Positions 8,241 to 16,915 of a stretch of DNA of 64,000 nucleotides are shown here, piece by piece. The stretch spans positions 248,001 through 312,000 of the forward strand of contig CAZQSZ010000003.1 of NCBI GenBank assembly GCA_964596345.1. The letters are read 5' to 3'. The translations under genes were made by a program, and so were the position numbers. Numbering within the stretch: position 1 is the first letter of the stretch; every line of letters starts with the position of its first letter. The notes beneath the pieces are model-generated. The model did no database searches and had not been told where the DNA came from. It saw only the letters and a list, made by a program, of their open reading frames with translations. The stretch is from CADEDV01 sp964596345 (GTDB taxonomy: Bacteria; Bacteroidota; Bacteroidia; Chitinophagales; Chitinophagaceae).

Positions 8241-9300
8241 GATGATACTGTATTAAGGTTTCCAAATGATGAACGATCTCTTCCGGTGTAGGCATCATGC
8301 CGCCCATTCTGCCATAAAACTCAACGGGTACTTTTCCATTGACCCCGAGTCGTACATCTTCCACCATCTGCCCGCTGTTGAGTTCCACGCTGAGCATCAT
8401 CTTTACCTGCGAAGCAAGTTCATGTAGTCTTTGGTAAGGATAGGGATACAAAGTGATGGGACGCAGCAGGCCGATCCTGATCCCTTTTTCCCGGGCAATA
8501 TCCATTGCTTTCTGGCAGATCCTTGCACTCAGTCCGTAGGCTACGAATAAATAATCAGCATCAGTCGTATTGATTTCTTCCAACCGAACTTCATTTTCCC
8601 GTATCTGTTTGAATTTTTCTTCCAGCTTAAGGTTATGAACTTCCATCCGTTCCGGCTGTATAAATAAGGAAGTGATATAATTTCTTCCCCGGCTTTTCGG
8701 TTTACCGGTGGTGGCCCATGCTGATTTATCAACCACAGGTCTGGTATACGGTTTGAATTCCACCTTTTCCATCATTTGCCCGATGGCACCATCGGATAAC
8801 ATTAAAACGGGATTACGGTATTTATCAGCAAGGTCGAAACCGAGAAAAACAAAATCGGCCATTTCCTGTACAGAAGCAGGAGCCAATACGATCATTTTAT
8901 AATCACCATGTCCTCCGCCTTTCACCGATTGAAAATAATCTCCCTGGCCGGGTTGTATGGTTCCTAAACCAGGTCCGGCCCGGTTCACATTGACAATTAA
9001 ACAAGGTAATTCAGCACCGGCGATATAAGAAATGCCTTCCTGCATCAGGCTGATACCGGGAGAAGAAGAACTGGTCATGGTCCGGAATCCTGCACCCGCA
9101 GCTCCATAGACCATATTGATAGAAGCCACTTCACTTTCGGCCTGCATCACGATGCGCTTATGTTTGGGCATTTCCCGGGCCAGGTATTCCAGCACTTCTG
9201 ATTGCGGGGTGATGGGATAACCGAAGTATGCATCGCAACCCGCCAGGATCGCTGCTTCCGCCATTGCTTCATTACCCTTCATGAGTTTGAATTCCGCCAT
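8230..9300 (-). CDS. 2-oxoacid:ferredoxin oxidoreductase, alpha subunit (VorB/KorA type)
   Basis: 356 residues. It opens with MKGNEAMAEAAILAGCDAYFGYPITPQSE, where the YPITP motif binds the substrate carboxylate in this enzyme family. SSSPGISLMQEGISY and the nearby GPGLGT segment are also typical. Homologues are often annotated as the branched-chain 2-oxoacid (Vor) subunit, but 2-oxoglutarate use is equally possible. Gene order ferredoxin-alpha-beta-gamma matches vor/kor operons. Cytoplasmic, complete. Confidence 0.9.
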   Translation of the reverse strand: MAEFKLMKGNEAMAEAAILAGCDAYFGYPITPQSEVLEYLAREMPKHKRIVMQAESEVASINMVYGAAGAGFRTMTSSSSPGISLMQEGISYIAGAELPCLIVNVNRAGPGLGTIQPGQGDYFQSVKGGGHGDYKMIVLAPASVQEMADFVFLGFDLADKYRNPVLMLSDGAIGQMMEKVEFKPYTRPVVDKSAWATTGKPKSRGRNYITSLFIQPERMEVHNLKLEEKFKQIRENEVRLEEINTTDADYLFVAYGLSARICQKAMDIAREKGIRIGLLRPITLYPYPYQRLHELASQVKMMLSVELNSGQMVEDVRLGVNGKVPVEFYGRMGGMMPTPEEIVHHLETLIQYHHVN

Positions 9301-9306
9301 ACATAT

Positions 9307-9636
9307 TTATTTAACGGGACTGATCATTGATTGTAATTGCTCCTTTATATCAGCGGGAGTAATAGCAACCGGTTTCTTTTTGGGATGGGTACGGTAAACA
9401 GTGATCACGGCATCCGGACATACCAATGCACAGTTCACACAACCGGTGCAGGCATCATTATTGGCAATGATGTAGCGATAACCTTTGATATTGATGGTTG
9501 CTGAAAGTGACAGTACCTGTTCTTTGCAGGCGATGCTGCAGAGTTCACAACCTTTACATTTTTGTATATCTATTTCAACCCTTCCTTTGACTTTTCTTTC
9601 CTTAACCGCAGAGGGTTTGCTGGTATTGTCTTTCAT
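9307..9636 (-). CDS. Ferredoxin-type 2x[4Fe-4S] subunit of the 2-oxoacid oxidoreductase
   Basis: 109 residues, first gene of the operon. Two CxxCxxCxxxC clusters are visible, CKGCELCSIACKE (about residues 27-39) and CTGCVNCALVCPD (about 62-74), each followed by hydrophobic packing. It would pass electrons from the TPP enzyme to soluble ferredoxin. It lies 6 bases before the alpha gene. The promoter should lie in the 376-base region shared with the divergent hydrogenase operon. Confidence 0.9.
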   Translation of the reverse strand: MKDNTSKPSAVKERKVKGRVEIDIQKCKGCELCSIACKEQVLSLSATINIKGYRYIIANNDACTGCVNCALVCPDAVITVYRTHPKKKPVAITPADIKEQLQSMISPVK

Positions 9637-10012
9637 TGCCGGGTTTTTAAAGATCAGAACTAGAACAAATGTCGGGAGATGATCACCTCAATACCAGCTT
9701 TATGGTCAGTGCCCGGTATGATTAATGTCAGTTTTTCAGCTTTTTACTAAAAAAAACAGCCCAAAAAATGAGGCCTGAAGGAAAGAAAATTTTGATTGAA
9801 AAAATCGTTGAAAAGCTTTTGTACAAACAATCCTGCGCAATGCGCCTTTTGCCGTATAGCCCCGGTTGATGTAAATCATACTCCACCAATACACACCGGG
9901 GTAGCTTCGTATTCACTCAAACAGTACACGGCACCATGAAACACTTCGCCAGTACTACATTGTTTTTGAACCGTCACTTTTTTTATTCAATAAAAATGCA
10001 GGAGAATTTTAT
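9637..10012. promoter_or_regulatory. Divergent control region between 2-oxoacid oxidoreductase and hydrogenase operons
   Basis: 376 bases with no convincing gene. It contains an FNR-like box (9866-9879), a TAnnTTTG-like -7 element for the plus strand (TAGCTTCG, 9902-9909) and an AGGAGAA ribosome-binding site 8 bases before the hydrogenase start at 10013. Several A and T runs lie on the kor side. Both operons could be controlled from here. Confidence 0.5.
9866..9879 (+). promoter_or_regulatory. FNR/CRP-family binding box upstream of hydrogenase operon
   Basis: TTGATGTAAATCAT matches the FNR consensus TTGATNNNNATCAA at 9 of 10 specified bases. Its centre (9872.5) lies about 43 bases upstream of the start point expected from the -7-like TAGCTTCG at 9902-9909, close to the -41.5 spacing used by class II FNR activators. 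This suggests oxygen-responsive activation of hoxEFUYH. It is palindromic and could also act on the divergent oxidoreductase. Confidence 0.5.
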
Positions 10013-10522
10013 ATGAAAAGCGATACCGCTGTTCCGGTAAAAGAATTGCCCAAAACGGATCCCCGTATGAAGCTGATCGCCGCCAAGCTGAAGAAGGAAA
10101 GCTTCAAAGCAGATGCATTGATCGAGATACTGCATACTGCCCAGAACGCCTATGGGTATTTGCCGAAGGAAGTACTCTCTTATATCACCAAAGCATTGCA
10201 CCTGCCGCCATCCAGGGTATATTCAACAGTTACGTTCTATCATTTCTTTTCCCTGAAATCAAAAGGAGAACATACCTGCCTGGTTTGTACCGGTACGGCC
10301 TGCTATGTTAAAGGAGCCCAGGCCATCCTCAATGAAATAGAAAGAGGGTTGGGTTTAAAAGCAGGACAGGTGACAGCCGATAATAAGTTGGGTGTACAGG
10401 TGGCCCGTTGCATCGGTGCCTGTGGTTTAGCCCCGGCCGTGGTACTGGATGATGAAGTGCAGGCCAAAGTGGCCCCGGAAGAAATTGTACAAAAGATCAA
10501 CGCTAAAATCGGAACACTATGA
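10013..10522 (+). CDS. hoxE: NAD-reducing hydrogenase diaphorase subunit HoxE (NuoE-like)
   Basis: 169 residues. A helical N-terminal domain is followed by a thioredoxin-like [2Fe-2S] domain with ligands C92, C97, C133 and C137 (CTGTAC and CIGACG), the NuoE pattern. In group 3d hydrogenases HoxE helps HoxFU move electrons between NADH and the hydrogenase module. The ATG at 10013 is preceded by AGGAGAA. It overlaps hoxF by 4 bases (ATGA). By itself it could be a complex I NuoE, but the following HoxY and HoxH fix the assignment. Confidence 0.9.
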   Translation: MKSDTAVPVKELPKTDPRMKLIAAKLKKESFKADALIEILHTAQNAYGYLPKEVLSYITKALHLPPSRVYSTVTFYHFFSLKSKGEHTCLVCTGTACYVKGAQAILNEIERGLGLKAGQVTADNKLGVQVARCIGACGLAPAVVLDDEVQAKVAPEEIVQKINAKIGTL

Positions 10523-12165
10523 ACAGGCAAGATCTGAAAACGATCATCTACGCAGAAAAAAAGAAAGATGAAACCAATAAGTATAAACACAAGATATGTG
10601 TATGCTGTGGTGCCGGTTGTATTTCTTCCGGTTCAGAAGAAGTCATGAAAAAATTACAGGAAGAGATCAAGACAAGAGGGTTGGAAAACGAAGTGGAAGT
10701 GATTCCCACTGGTTGTATGGGGCCCTGTAACCAGGGACCGCTGATGAAATTTTTACCGGAGTATAACATTTACCAAAAAGTGGATTGCTCCAATATTGCA
10801 GCAATTGTACAAAGTCAGCTGATCGAAAAGAAACCAATAGAGGATCTGTTATTGTTTGCTGACTCAAGGGAAAAACCATTCATAGATGCAAGGGATGATC
10901 CCTATTTCAAAAAACAATTGAAGATCGCATTAAGAAACTGTGGACATATCAACCCGGAACGGATCGAAGATTATCTCGTTCATAACGGTTACCAGGCCCT
11001 GGATAAAGTATTGTTTGAAATGAGCCCGGAAGAAGTGATCGCTGAAGTGAAACAAAGCCGAATCCGTGGCCGTGGTGGTGCCGGTTACCCGGCAGGGCTA
11101 AAATGGGAGACTGTATATAAGTATGTGAACGACCAGAAATATGTGATCTGTAATGGTGATGAAGGTGACCCCGGAGCCTTCATGGACAGGAGTGTGTTGG
11201 AAGGCAACCCGCATAGAGTACTGGAAGGAATGGCGATTGCCGGGTATGCCATCGGGGCGAATAAAGGATATGCATATATCCGCGGTGAATATCCTTTAGC
11301 CATTAAACGATTTGAATTAGCGATCAAGCAAGCGAAGAAATTAGGATTGTTGGGTAATAATATCCTGGGCACTGCTTTTTCTTTTGATGTGGAAGTAAGG
11401 ATCGGTGCGGGTGCATTTGTTTGTGGTGAAGAAACAGCCCTGATCGCATCGATCGAAGGAAAAAGAGGAACGCCGAGACCAAGACCTCCGTTCCCGGCCG
11501 AGTCAGGTTTATGGGGCAAACCTACGTTGATCAATAATGTAGAAACATTTGCCGCCTTTTCACCGATCATTAATAATGGCGGTGAATGGTACAGTGAAAT
11601 CGGTACACCTAAAAGTGCCGGAACAAAAGTATTTGCACTCGCAGGAAAAATAAATTATGCAGGGCTCATCGAAGTACCGATGGGGACCACACTCCGGGAA
11701 ATAGTTTTTGATATTGGTGGCGGTATACAGAATGGTGAAGAATTTAAGGCAGCGCAAACAGGTGGACCATCCGGCGGCTGTATCCCGGCTGAACACCTGG
11801 ATGTGAAGATGGATTATGAATCATTGGTGAGCCTGGGATCGATCATGGGCTCCGGTGGTCTCATCATCATGGATAAGAGTTCTGATATGGTGGATGTGGC
11901 CCGTTTCTTCATGGAGTTTTGTATGGATGAGAGCTGTGGTAAATGTGTGCCCTGCCGGGTGGGAACAAGAATGATGCATGACCTGCTGCAGAAAATATGT
12001 GATAATAAAGCCACGCAGATCGATCTCGACAGGCTGGAGGAATTAGCCGTTTATGTAAAGGAAACAAGTTTATGCGGGTTGGGAGGATCGGCACCGAATC
12101 CATTGCTGAGTACACTGCGGCATTTCCGGAAGGAATATGAAAGCAGGATCGTGCAGCATGATTAA
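10519..12165 (+). CDS. hoxF: NAD-reducing hydrogenase diaphorase subunit HoxF (NuoF-like)
   Basis: 548 residues, longer than plain NuoF because of an N-terminal thioredoxin-like [2Fe-2S] domain (C29, C34, C66, C70). The NuoF core follows: GRGGAGYPAG binds NADH/FMN, and a flavin-binding GDEGDPGAFMDR segment is visible. A C-terminal [4Fe-4S] site is present as CGKCVPCR plus a later LCGLGG cysteine. It carries out NAD+/NADH exchange on FMN. It is translationally coupled to hoxE and followed after 26 bases by hoxU. Confidence 0.93.
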   Translation: MNRQDLKTIIYAEKKKDETNKYKHKICVCCGAGCISSGSEEVMKKLQEEIKTRGLENEVEVIPTGCMGPCNQGPLMKFLPEYNIYQKVDCSNIAAIVQSQLIEKKPIEDLLLFADSREKPFIDARDDPYFKKQLKIALRNCGHINPERIEDYLVHNGYQALDKVLFEMSPEEVIAEVKQSRIRGRGGAGYPAGLKWETVYKYVNDQKYVICNGDEGDPGAFMDRSVLEGNPHRVLEGMAIAGYAIGANKGYAYIRGEYPLAIKRFELAIKQAKKLGLLGNNILGTAFSFDVEVRIGAGAFVCGEETALIASIEGKRGTPRPRPPFPAESGLWGKPTLINNVETFAAFSPIINNGGEWYSEIGTPKSAGTKVFALAGKINYAGLIEVPMGTTLREIVFDIGGGIQNGEEFKAAQTGGPSGGCIPAEHLDVKMDYESLVSLGSIMGSGGLIIMDKSSDMVDVARFFMEFCMDESCGKCVPCRVGTRMMHDLLQKICDNKATQIDLDRLEELAVYVKETSLCGLGGSAPNPLLSTLRHFRKEYESRIVQHD

Positions 12166-12191
12166 TGATTACAAACACAATGAACTGAAGT

Positions 12192-12899
12192 ATGAACACA
12201 ATACCCATTATAATAGATGATAAGAAACTGGAAGCGGATCCGGGAAAAACAATACTGGAAGTGTGCCGGGAAAACGAGATCGATATATTGACCATGTGCC
12301 ACCTGAAAGGAATACTGGATATTGGTGCCTGCCGTTTGTGCCTGGTGGAAATTGAAGGCGTGAATAAATTATTATCTGCCTGCACCACCAAAGTGGCGGC
12401 GAATATGATCATCCGGACAAATACGGACCGGATCAAAAAATACCAGCGGATCACCACGGAATTATTTTTTGCTGAAAGGAACCATGTATGCGCCGTATGT
12501 GTGGCGAATGGTAAATGTGAATTGCAGGATCTCGGTTATAAAGTAGGCCTGGATCATATCCGCTACCCGCATTTGTTCCCGCAATGTGAAGTGGATACTT
12601 CGCATCCCTGGTATGTGATGGATCATAACCGGTGCATCATGTGTACCCGTTGTGTCAGGGTTTGCAATGAAGTAGAAGGTGCTCATAACTGGGATGTGAT
12701 GAACCGGGGGCACCAGGTAAGGATCATTGCTGATTTCAATTCACCCTGGGGAGAATCGGTTACCTGTACTTCCTGCGGTAAATGCCTGCATGCTTGTCCA
12801 ACGGGAGCCATCTGGCCTAAAGCCATCGTACAGGGGCAATTGCAAAAGAACCCGGGTATGATCAATGAACTGGTAGAAAAAAGAAAAATGAAATTGTAA
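12192..12899 (+). CDS. hoxU: NAD-reducing hydrogenase diaphorase subunit HoxU (NuoG N-terminal-like)
   Basis: 235 residues carrying four cluster sites in the order seen in NuoG/HoxU: a plant-type [2Fe-2S] (C36, C47, C50, C64), a His-Cys [4Fe-4S] (H98, C100, C103, C109) and two ferredoxin-like [4Fe-4S] sites (C148, C151, C154, C158 and C192, C195, C198, C202). The molybdopterin-like domain of NuoG is absent, as expected for HoxU. It wires HoxF to HoxY. A gap of 72 bases with an inverted repeat (TTAAGAAGCATTAAG region) separates it from hoxY. Confidence 0.93.
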   Translation: MNTIPIIIDDKKLEADPGKTILEVCRENEIDILTMCHLKGILDIGACRLCLVEIEGVNKLLSACTTKVAANMIIRTNTDRIKKYQRITTELFFAERNHVCAVCVANGKCELQDLGYKVGLDHIRYPHLFPQCEVDTSHPWYVMDHNRCIMCTRCVRVCNEVEGAHNWDVMNRGHQVRIIADFNSPWGESVTCTSCGKCLHACPTGAIWPKAIVQGQLQKNPGMINELVEKRKMKL

Positions 12900-12971
12900 A
12901 GTAAACCAGTAAGGAGTTAAGAAGCATTAAGTCTTAACTCCCTTAACTTCTTAATGGTTAAATATAAAAAG

Positions 12972-13514
12972 ATGAACAAAAAAAAATTAGCAACGGTATG
13001 GCTGGGCGGATGTTCGGGTTGCCATATGTCATTGCTGGATATTGACGAACGGATATTGGATGTAGCCAAGTTGGCCGATATAGTTAAAAGCCCGATTGTG
13101 GATGGGAAAGAAATGCCGGAAGTAGATATTGCCCTGGTGGAAGGATCCATCACCAGTGATGAGCATTACCGGGAAATACTGCATATCCGCAAGAAAGCAA
13201 AAACACTGATCGCATTTGGCGATTGTGCGGTGATGACCAACGTAACCGGGATGCGGAATTATTTTCCGTTGAAAGAAGTGTTTGATGCCGCTTATGTGAA
13301 TGCTGTCAGCAATGACAGGGAAGGGCAGGTGCCGGATCATCCTTCTTTATTAAAATTAAATGAGAAAGTAGTGCCGCTACAGGAAGTGGTGAACGTTGAT
13401 TTTGTGATTCCCGGTTGCCCGCCGAATGCGGACACGATCTTTTATGTATTGTTTGAATTGCTCAATGACCGCCTTCCCGACCTGGGCAAGGCCAAAAAAC
13501 TGAAATATGGATAA
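12972..13514 (+). CDS. hoxY: NiFe hydrogenase small subunit HoxY
   Basis: I prefer the ATG at 12972 (MNKKKLATVWLGG), 180 residues. An ATG at 12954 would add six residues. C14 and C17 in GGCSGCH, the later FGDCAV cysteine and PGCPPN near the C-terminus are the four ligands of the proximal [4Fe-4S] cluster. The protein is short and has no twin-arginine signal, as expected for cytoplasmic group 3 enzymes. It overlaps hoxH by 8 bases. Confidence 0.92.
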   Translation: MNKKKLATVWLGGCSGCHMSLLDIDERILDVAKLADIVKSPIVDGKEMPEVDIALVEGSITSDEHYREILHIRKKAKTLIAFGDCAVMTNVTGMRNYFPLKEVFDAAYVNAVSNDREGQVPDHPSLLKLNEKVVPLQEVVNVDFVIPGCPPNADTIFYVLFELLNDRLPDLGKAKKLKYG

Positions 13515-14937
13515 GCGGAGAATCTTTATATCACCTGTTACCAGGATTGAAGGGCATGCCAATATCACGATTGAGATGGATGATAACGGTAATGTAAGCG
13601 ATGCCCTGTTTCATGTCAATGAATTCAGGGGCTTTGAAAAATTTTGTGAAGGACGTATGTACACGGAGATGCCAACGATCACACCAAGGATCTGTGGTAT
13701 TTGCCCAACCAGTCATACACTGGCCAGTGTAAAAGCCTGCGAAATGATACAGGGTATTCAACCCACTTATACGGCAAACCTGTTAAGAAGGCTGATGCAT
13801 ATTGGTCAAAATCTTTCTTCCCATGCGTTGTCGTTTTTTCATTTATCCTCTCCTGATTTTCTATTGGGATATGATAGCGATCCTGCAAAACGAAATATCC
13901 TGGGCATTGCAGAAAAATATCCTGATATCGCCTTGCGGGGGATACGGTTACGGAAATTCGGGCAGGAACTGAGTGAACGTATTACCGGTAAGAAGATACA
14001 TATCATGGGTATTGTGCCGGGCGGTATGGCCTACCCGTTAACAGAAGATAACCGCAAAGCATTATTGGCCTGGATACCTGAAGCCATTGAAACGGTACAG
14101 GCCGGTATCGGCATCATTAAGAAATTTCATGATGAAAATGCGGAGATGGTGGCCTCCTTTGCCACATCACCCACATTATATTTAGGTACCGTGGGCCCCA
14201 ATGGTGAACATGAATTGTATGATGGCAAACTCCGGTTCATGGATGCTGACGGTACTATTTTGCAGGATCAGTTATTACCACAACAGTATTTGGAATTTAT
14301 TGCCGAACGATCCGTTAACTGGTCGTACCTGAAATATCCTTACTATAAACCATTTGGATTTGATAAAGGTTTTTACCGGGTGGGACCATTGGCAAGACTG
14401 AATGTGGCGAGCCGGATGAGAACACCCTTGGCCCAGCGGGAATTTGAGTTGTTTAAGCAAATGAATGATGGCAAACCGGTACACGGCACTTTTTATTTCC
14501 ATTATACCCGGCTGATAGAAGCATTGAGTGATGTGGAAGATGCGGAACGTATATTAAATGATCCGCAAGTCACTTCAACACATATACAGCATCATGGCCG
14601 CTGGAATTATGAAGAAGGCATTGGAAGCTCAGAAGCACCAAGAGGAACTTTGTTTCATCATTATAAGACGGATGAAACAGGTAAACTGAAAATGGTGAAC
14701 CTGCTGATCGCCACCGGGCAGAACAATCCTTCCATGAACCGCTCGGTATTAGAAGTGGCAAAACAATATGTAAAAGGTGACGACATCAAAGAGGGAATGC
14801 TGAACCGGGTGGAGTCAACGATCCGTTGTTATGATCCCTGTTTATCCTGTTCTACCCACGCCATCGGGCAAATGCCAATGGTCATCGAGGTAAAAGATAA
14901 AAGGGGAGTGCTGCTGAAAAGACTGGAAAGAGGTTAA
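13507..14937 (+). CDS. hoxH: NiFe hydrogenase large subunit HoxH
   Basis: 476 residues. The NiFe site cysteines are in RICGIC (C63, C66) and in DPCLSC near the C-terminus, followed by STH. A tail of about 25 residues after this His would be removed by the maturation protease once nickel is inserted. The short RxCGxC spacing and partnership with HoxEFUY point to group 3d, the bidirectional NAD-linked type: H2 + NAD+ = NADH + H+. Its stop overlaps the convergent protease gene by 4 bases. No hyp accessory genes lie in the window. Confidence 0.95.
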   Translation: MDKRRIFISPVTRIEGHANITIEMDDNGNVSDALFHVNEFRGFEKFCEGRMYTEMPTITPRICGICPTSHTLASVKACEMIQGIQPTYTANLLRRLMHIGQNLSSHALSFFHLSSPDFLLGYDSDPAKRNILGIAEKYPDIALRGIRLRKFGQELSERITGKKIHIMGIVPGGMAYPLTEDNRKALLAWIPEAIETVQAGIGIIKKFHDENAEMVASFATSPTLYLGTVGPNGEHELYDGKLRFMDADGTILQDQLLPQQYLEFIAERSVNWSYLKYPYYKPFGFDKGFYRVGPLARLNVASRMRTPLAQREFELFKQMNDGKPVHGTFYFHYTRLIEALSDVEDAERILNDPQVTSTHIQHHGRWNYEEGIGSSEAPRGTLFHHYKTDETGKLKMVNLLIATGQNNPSMNRSVLEVAKQYVKGDDIKEGMLNRVESTIRCYDPCLSCSTHAIGQMPMVIEVKDKRGVLLKRLERG

Positions 14938-15386
14938 TTGTTTTTATTGATCCATTCTATTATAGCGGCCACCGCTATATCAGCATTCTTTTTGGCCTTT
15001 ACGGATAATTTTTCTTTCATGCCGAACCGGTAGCCGGCTACGGCACAGATCAGCAGGGATAATTCTTTTTGGTAGATGGTTTGTGCCATCTGCAGCAGTA
15101 AAGGAGCACTCATGTGATGAGACGACGAGCCCCGTAATGGCTCATTGCCGGATACTTTAAAAAACTCAACTGATTTCCCTTCAAAAGAGGCATCAGCAAT
15201 GATGATATGATTGGCCTGCATCAGTTCATCGAGCAGGGCTGTATCTAATTGCTGTACCTGTAATGTTTGCACACCTGGTATTTTCAACAGCTCCATACAG
15301 GAACAGATGTAAGCACCAATGCCGTCATCACCCCGGAGGGTGTTGCCAACGCCGACAATCAGTATAGTATTGGTCTTTTGTGTCAT
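14934..15386 (-). CDS. Hydrogenase maturation protease (HoxW/HyaD family)
   Basis: I place the start at the ATG at 15386 (MTQKTNTILIVGVGN), giving 150 residues, the normal size. A longer frame to 15533 runs into the tRNA terminator and attachment site. GVGNTLRGDDGIG near residue 10 is the family signature, and its Asp (plus D64 in ADASFEG) is a nickel ligand used to sense the cofactor. It would trim the C-terminus of HoxH. It is convergent with hoxH rather than in its operon. Before the element integrated, it lay just downstream of tRNA-Ser. Confidence 0.85.
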   Translation of the reverse strand: MTQKTNTILIVGVGNTLRGDDGIGAYICSCMELLKIPGVQTLQVQQLDTALLDELMQANHIIIADASFEGKSVEFFKVSGNEPLRGSSSHHMSAPLLLQMAQTIYQKELSLLICAVAGYRFGMKEKLSVKAKKNADIAVAAIIEWINKNN

Positions 15387-15444
15387 TTGAATTGACAGAA
15401 CCGGTTTAATTACAGTATGATCTAAAATTACTGCAAGCCCGGCT

Positions 15445-15484
15445 ATAAAAAAGAAACCCCTCATCGCCAGTGCGTTAAGGGGTT
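15445..15484 (-). terminator. Rho-independent terminator, the original terminator of tRNA-Ser
   Basis: On the minus strand AACCCCT (15484-15478) and AGGGGTT (15461-15455) form a 7-bp stem, followed by a T-rich run (15453-15447). It lies immediately past the 3'-end copy of tRNA-Ser in attL. The natural reading is that it terminated tRNA-Ser before the 44-kb element separated them. Confidence 0.7.
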
Positions 15485-15486
15485 CA

Positions 15487-15503
15487 GCGGAGAGAGAGGG
15501 ATT
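15487..15503 (-). repeat. attL: 17-bp copy of tRNA-Ser 3' end
   Basis: GCGGAGAGAGAGGGATT is identical to 59519-59535, the 3' end of tRNA-Ser(UGA), in the same orientation. The two copies bound a 44.0-kb segment that carries a tyrosine integrase next to the tRNA copy, so this is the distal attachment site of an integrated element. Confidence 0.88.
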
Positions 15504-15557
15504 TGTAATAAATCCTGAAACCCTTTCCCACACTGTATTTTAATGTTTTGAGGTACG

Positions 15558-15580
15558 ACAGGTCACTGAATAGGTCACTG
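15558..15580 (+). repeat. Left-end recombinase arm-site repeats
   Basis: Two copies of GGTCACTG (15561-15568 and 15573-15580) in a 23-base stretch are repeated with one mismatch at 59395-59417 near the other end. Their position 55-90 bases inside attL suggests arm-type integrase or excisionase binding sites. Confidence 0.5.
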
Positions 15581-15675
15581 TCAAAACCAAACAAAGAACT
15601 TCATTTCTTATGATGTAAAAATACACAAAATGAGAGGGAAAAAGGCATAAACCTGCCTGTTTTTTGAACAAGTTT

Positions 15676-15879
15676 TTAAGCAGCTAAGAACAAAATCACT
15701 TCATCTTTTTTGATGCCGGTGTACAGACAAAATTCTTCAACAGTTACAAACTGGTGTTCTTCCTTTTCAAAATATTGCTTGATTTTTTGAAGTAGCATAC
15801 GGCCATAGCGTTCACTTTTACCAGTGATACGCTGCACATCTTTTGGGTATATGCATAACCGTGTTTGTCCTGATTTCAT
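15676..15879 (-). CDS. Small conserved-looking hypothetical protein
   Basis: 67 residues with no membrane helix. It is rich in basic and aromatic residues, with the stretch YPKDVQRITGKSERYGRMLL followed by a Lys-rich helix and VEEFCLYTGIKKDEV. This resembles a short Bacteroidota protein family often seen in mobile islands. The predicted helix-turn-helix-like arrangement suggests nucleic-acid binding, but that is an inference. It lies alone just inside attL. Confidence 0.5.
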   Translation of the reverse strand: MKSGQTRLCIYPKDVQRITGKSERYGRMLLQKIKQYFEKEEHQFVTVEEFCLYTGIKKDEVILFLAA

Positions 15880-16136
15880 ACTTTATCCATGCCTTTGGTA
15901 CGGCTTTGCCATACTGATGCTGTATTTGATTTGATAAAGGCATTGCACAAAAATACAATTCAGTACATAAAGTAGTAAGCAGCAATAAAAGCTATTAGCG
16001 GCAATATAGGCTGGTATCGGAAGTGCTTTGATACAAACATCAATTGCATGTGCAAGTTTTGTGTTTGTGAATTCGCAAAGGCTTTATGAAGTGTGCCCAT
16101 GAAAACATTTCCATTCCTAATACAAAAACCAATAAC

Positions 16137-16892
16137 ATGGCAAGACAAAAAGGGATTATAAAACTGGATGGCACCATTGGTGACATTACATTTTACAAAT
16201 CCAAAGATGGCTATTTAGCCAGGGAAAAAGGCGGCATCCCTGCGGACCGTATCGCCAATGACCCGGCCTTCCAGCGGACCCGTGAAAACGGCGCTGAATT
16301 TGGCCGTGCCGGTAAAGCTGGTAAGGTGTTGCGTAATGCCATCCGTGCATTGCTGCAGAACGCTTCTGACAGCCGTATGGTTAGCCGTTTAACCACCGAA
16401 ATGGTAAAGGTTATACAGGAAGATGTAACCAATACAAGGGGCTTACGCAATGTAATTGATGGTGAAGCTGAACTGCTGGCTGGTTTTGAGTTTAACATTA
16501 ATGGTAAACTCGGCACTACGCTGTATGCTCCGTTCACTACAACCATTGACAGGGCTGTAGGAACGCTTGTAGCCAACATCCCGGCATTTGTGCCTCTGAA
16601 CATGGTTGCAGCCCCCGGTGGTACCACTCACTTTAAAATCGTTTCTGCAGGTGCGGAAGTGGATTTTGAAAATGAAACTTTCGTAGTGGATAGCCAGGCA
16701 ACTGCAATCCTTCCCTGGGATGCAAATGCAACGGCGGTTATCAACCTCAGCAATGCAGTTACTGCAAACAGTACTCATCCTTTATTCCTGATGCTGGGTA
16801 TTGAATTTTACCAGCAGGTAAACGGACAGATGTATCCATTGAAAAACGGCGCCTACAACGCATTAGCAATTGCTGATGTGGATGGCAATTAA
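16137..16892 (+). CDS. Bacteroidota-specific protein of unknown function, coat-like
   Basis: The ATG at 16137 (MARQKGIIKLDGTIGDITFYKS) is preferred over an upstream ATG at 16086. 251 residues. The N-terminal 60 residues are basic with the pattern FYKSKDGYLAREKGG and RTRENGAEFGRAGKAGK, a helical middle follows, and from about residue 110 the sequence is beta-rich with two repeated-looking strands-and-loops domains. No signal peptide or membrane helix. I recall similar unannotated proteins in many Bacteroidota genomes. The basic arm plus beta-sandwich layout, and the lysin and holin-like genes behind it, make a virion-like structural role conceivable but unproven. Confidence 0.6.
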   Translation: MARQKGIIKLDGTIGDITFYKSKDGYLAREKGGIPADRIANDPAFQRTRENGAEFGRAGKAGKVLRNAIRALLQNASDSRMVSRLTTEMVKVIQEDVTNTRGLRNVIDGEAELLAGFEFNINGKLGTTLYAPFTTTIDRAVGTLVANIPAFVPLNMVAAPGGTTHFKIVSAGAEVDFENETFVVDSQATAILPWDANATAVINLSNAVTANSTHPLFLMLGIEFYQQVNGQMYPLKNGAYNALAIADVDGN

Positions 16893-16915
16893 TCCCTCAC
16901 CCTAAAAACTAAAAC

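Noticed and set aside
15387..15533. N-terminal extension of the maturation protease to 15533
   Set aside because: It would cross the tRNA terminator and attachment site, and the resulting 49 residues have no family similarity. The start at 15386 gives the normal size.
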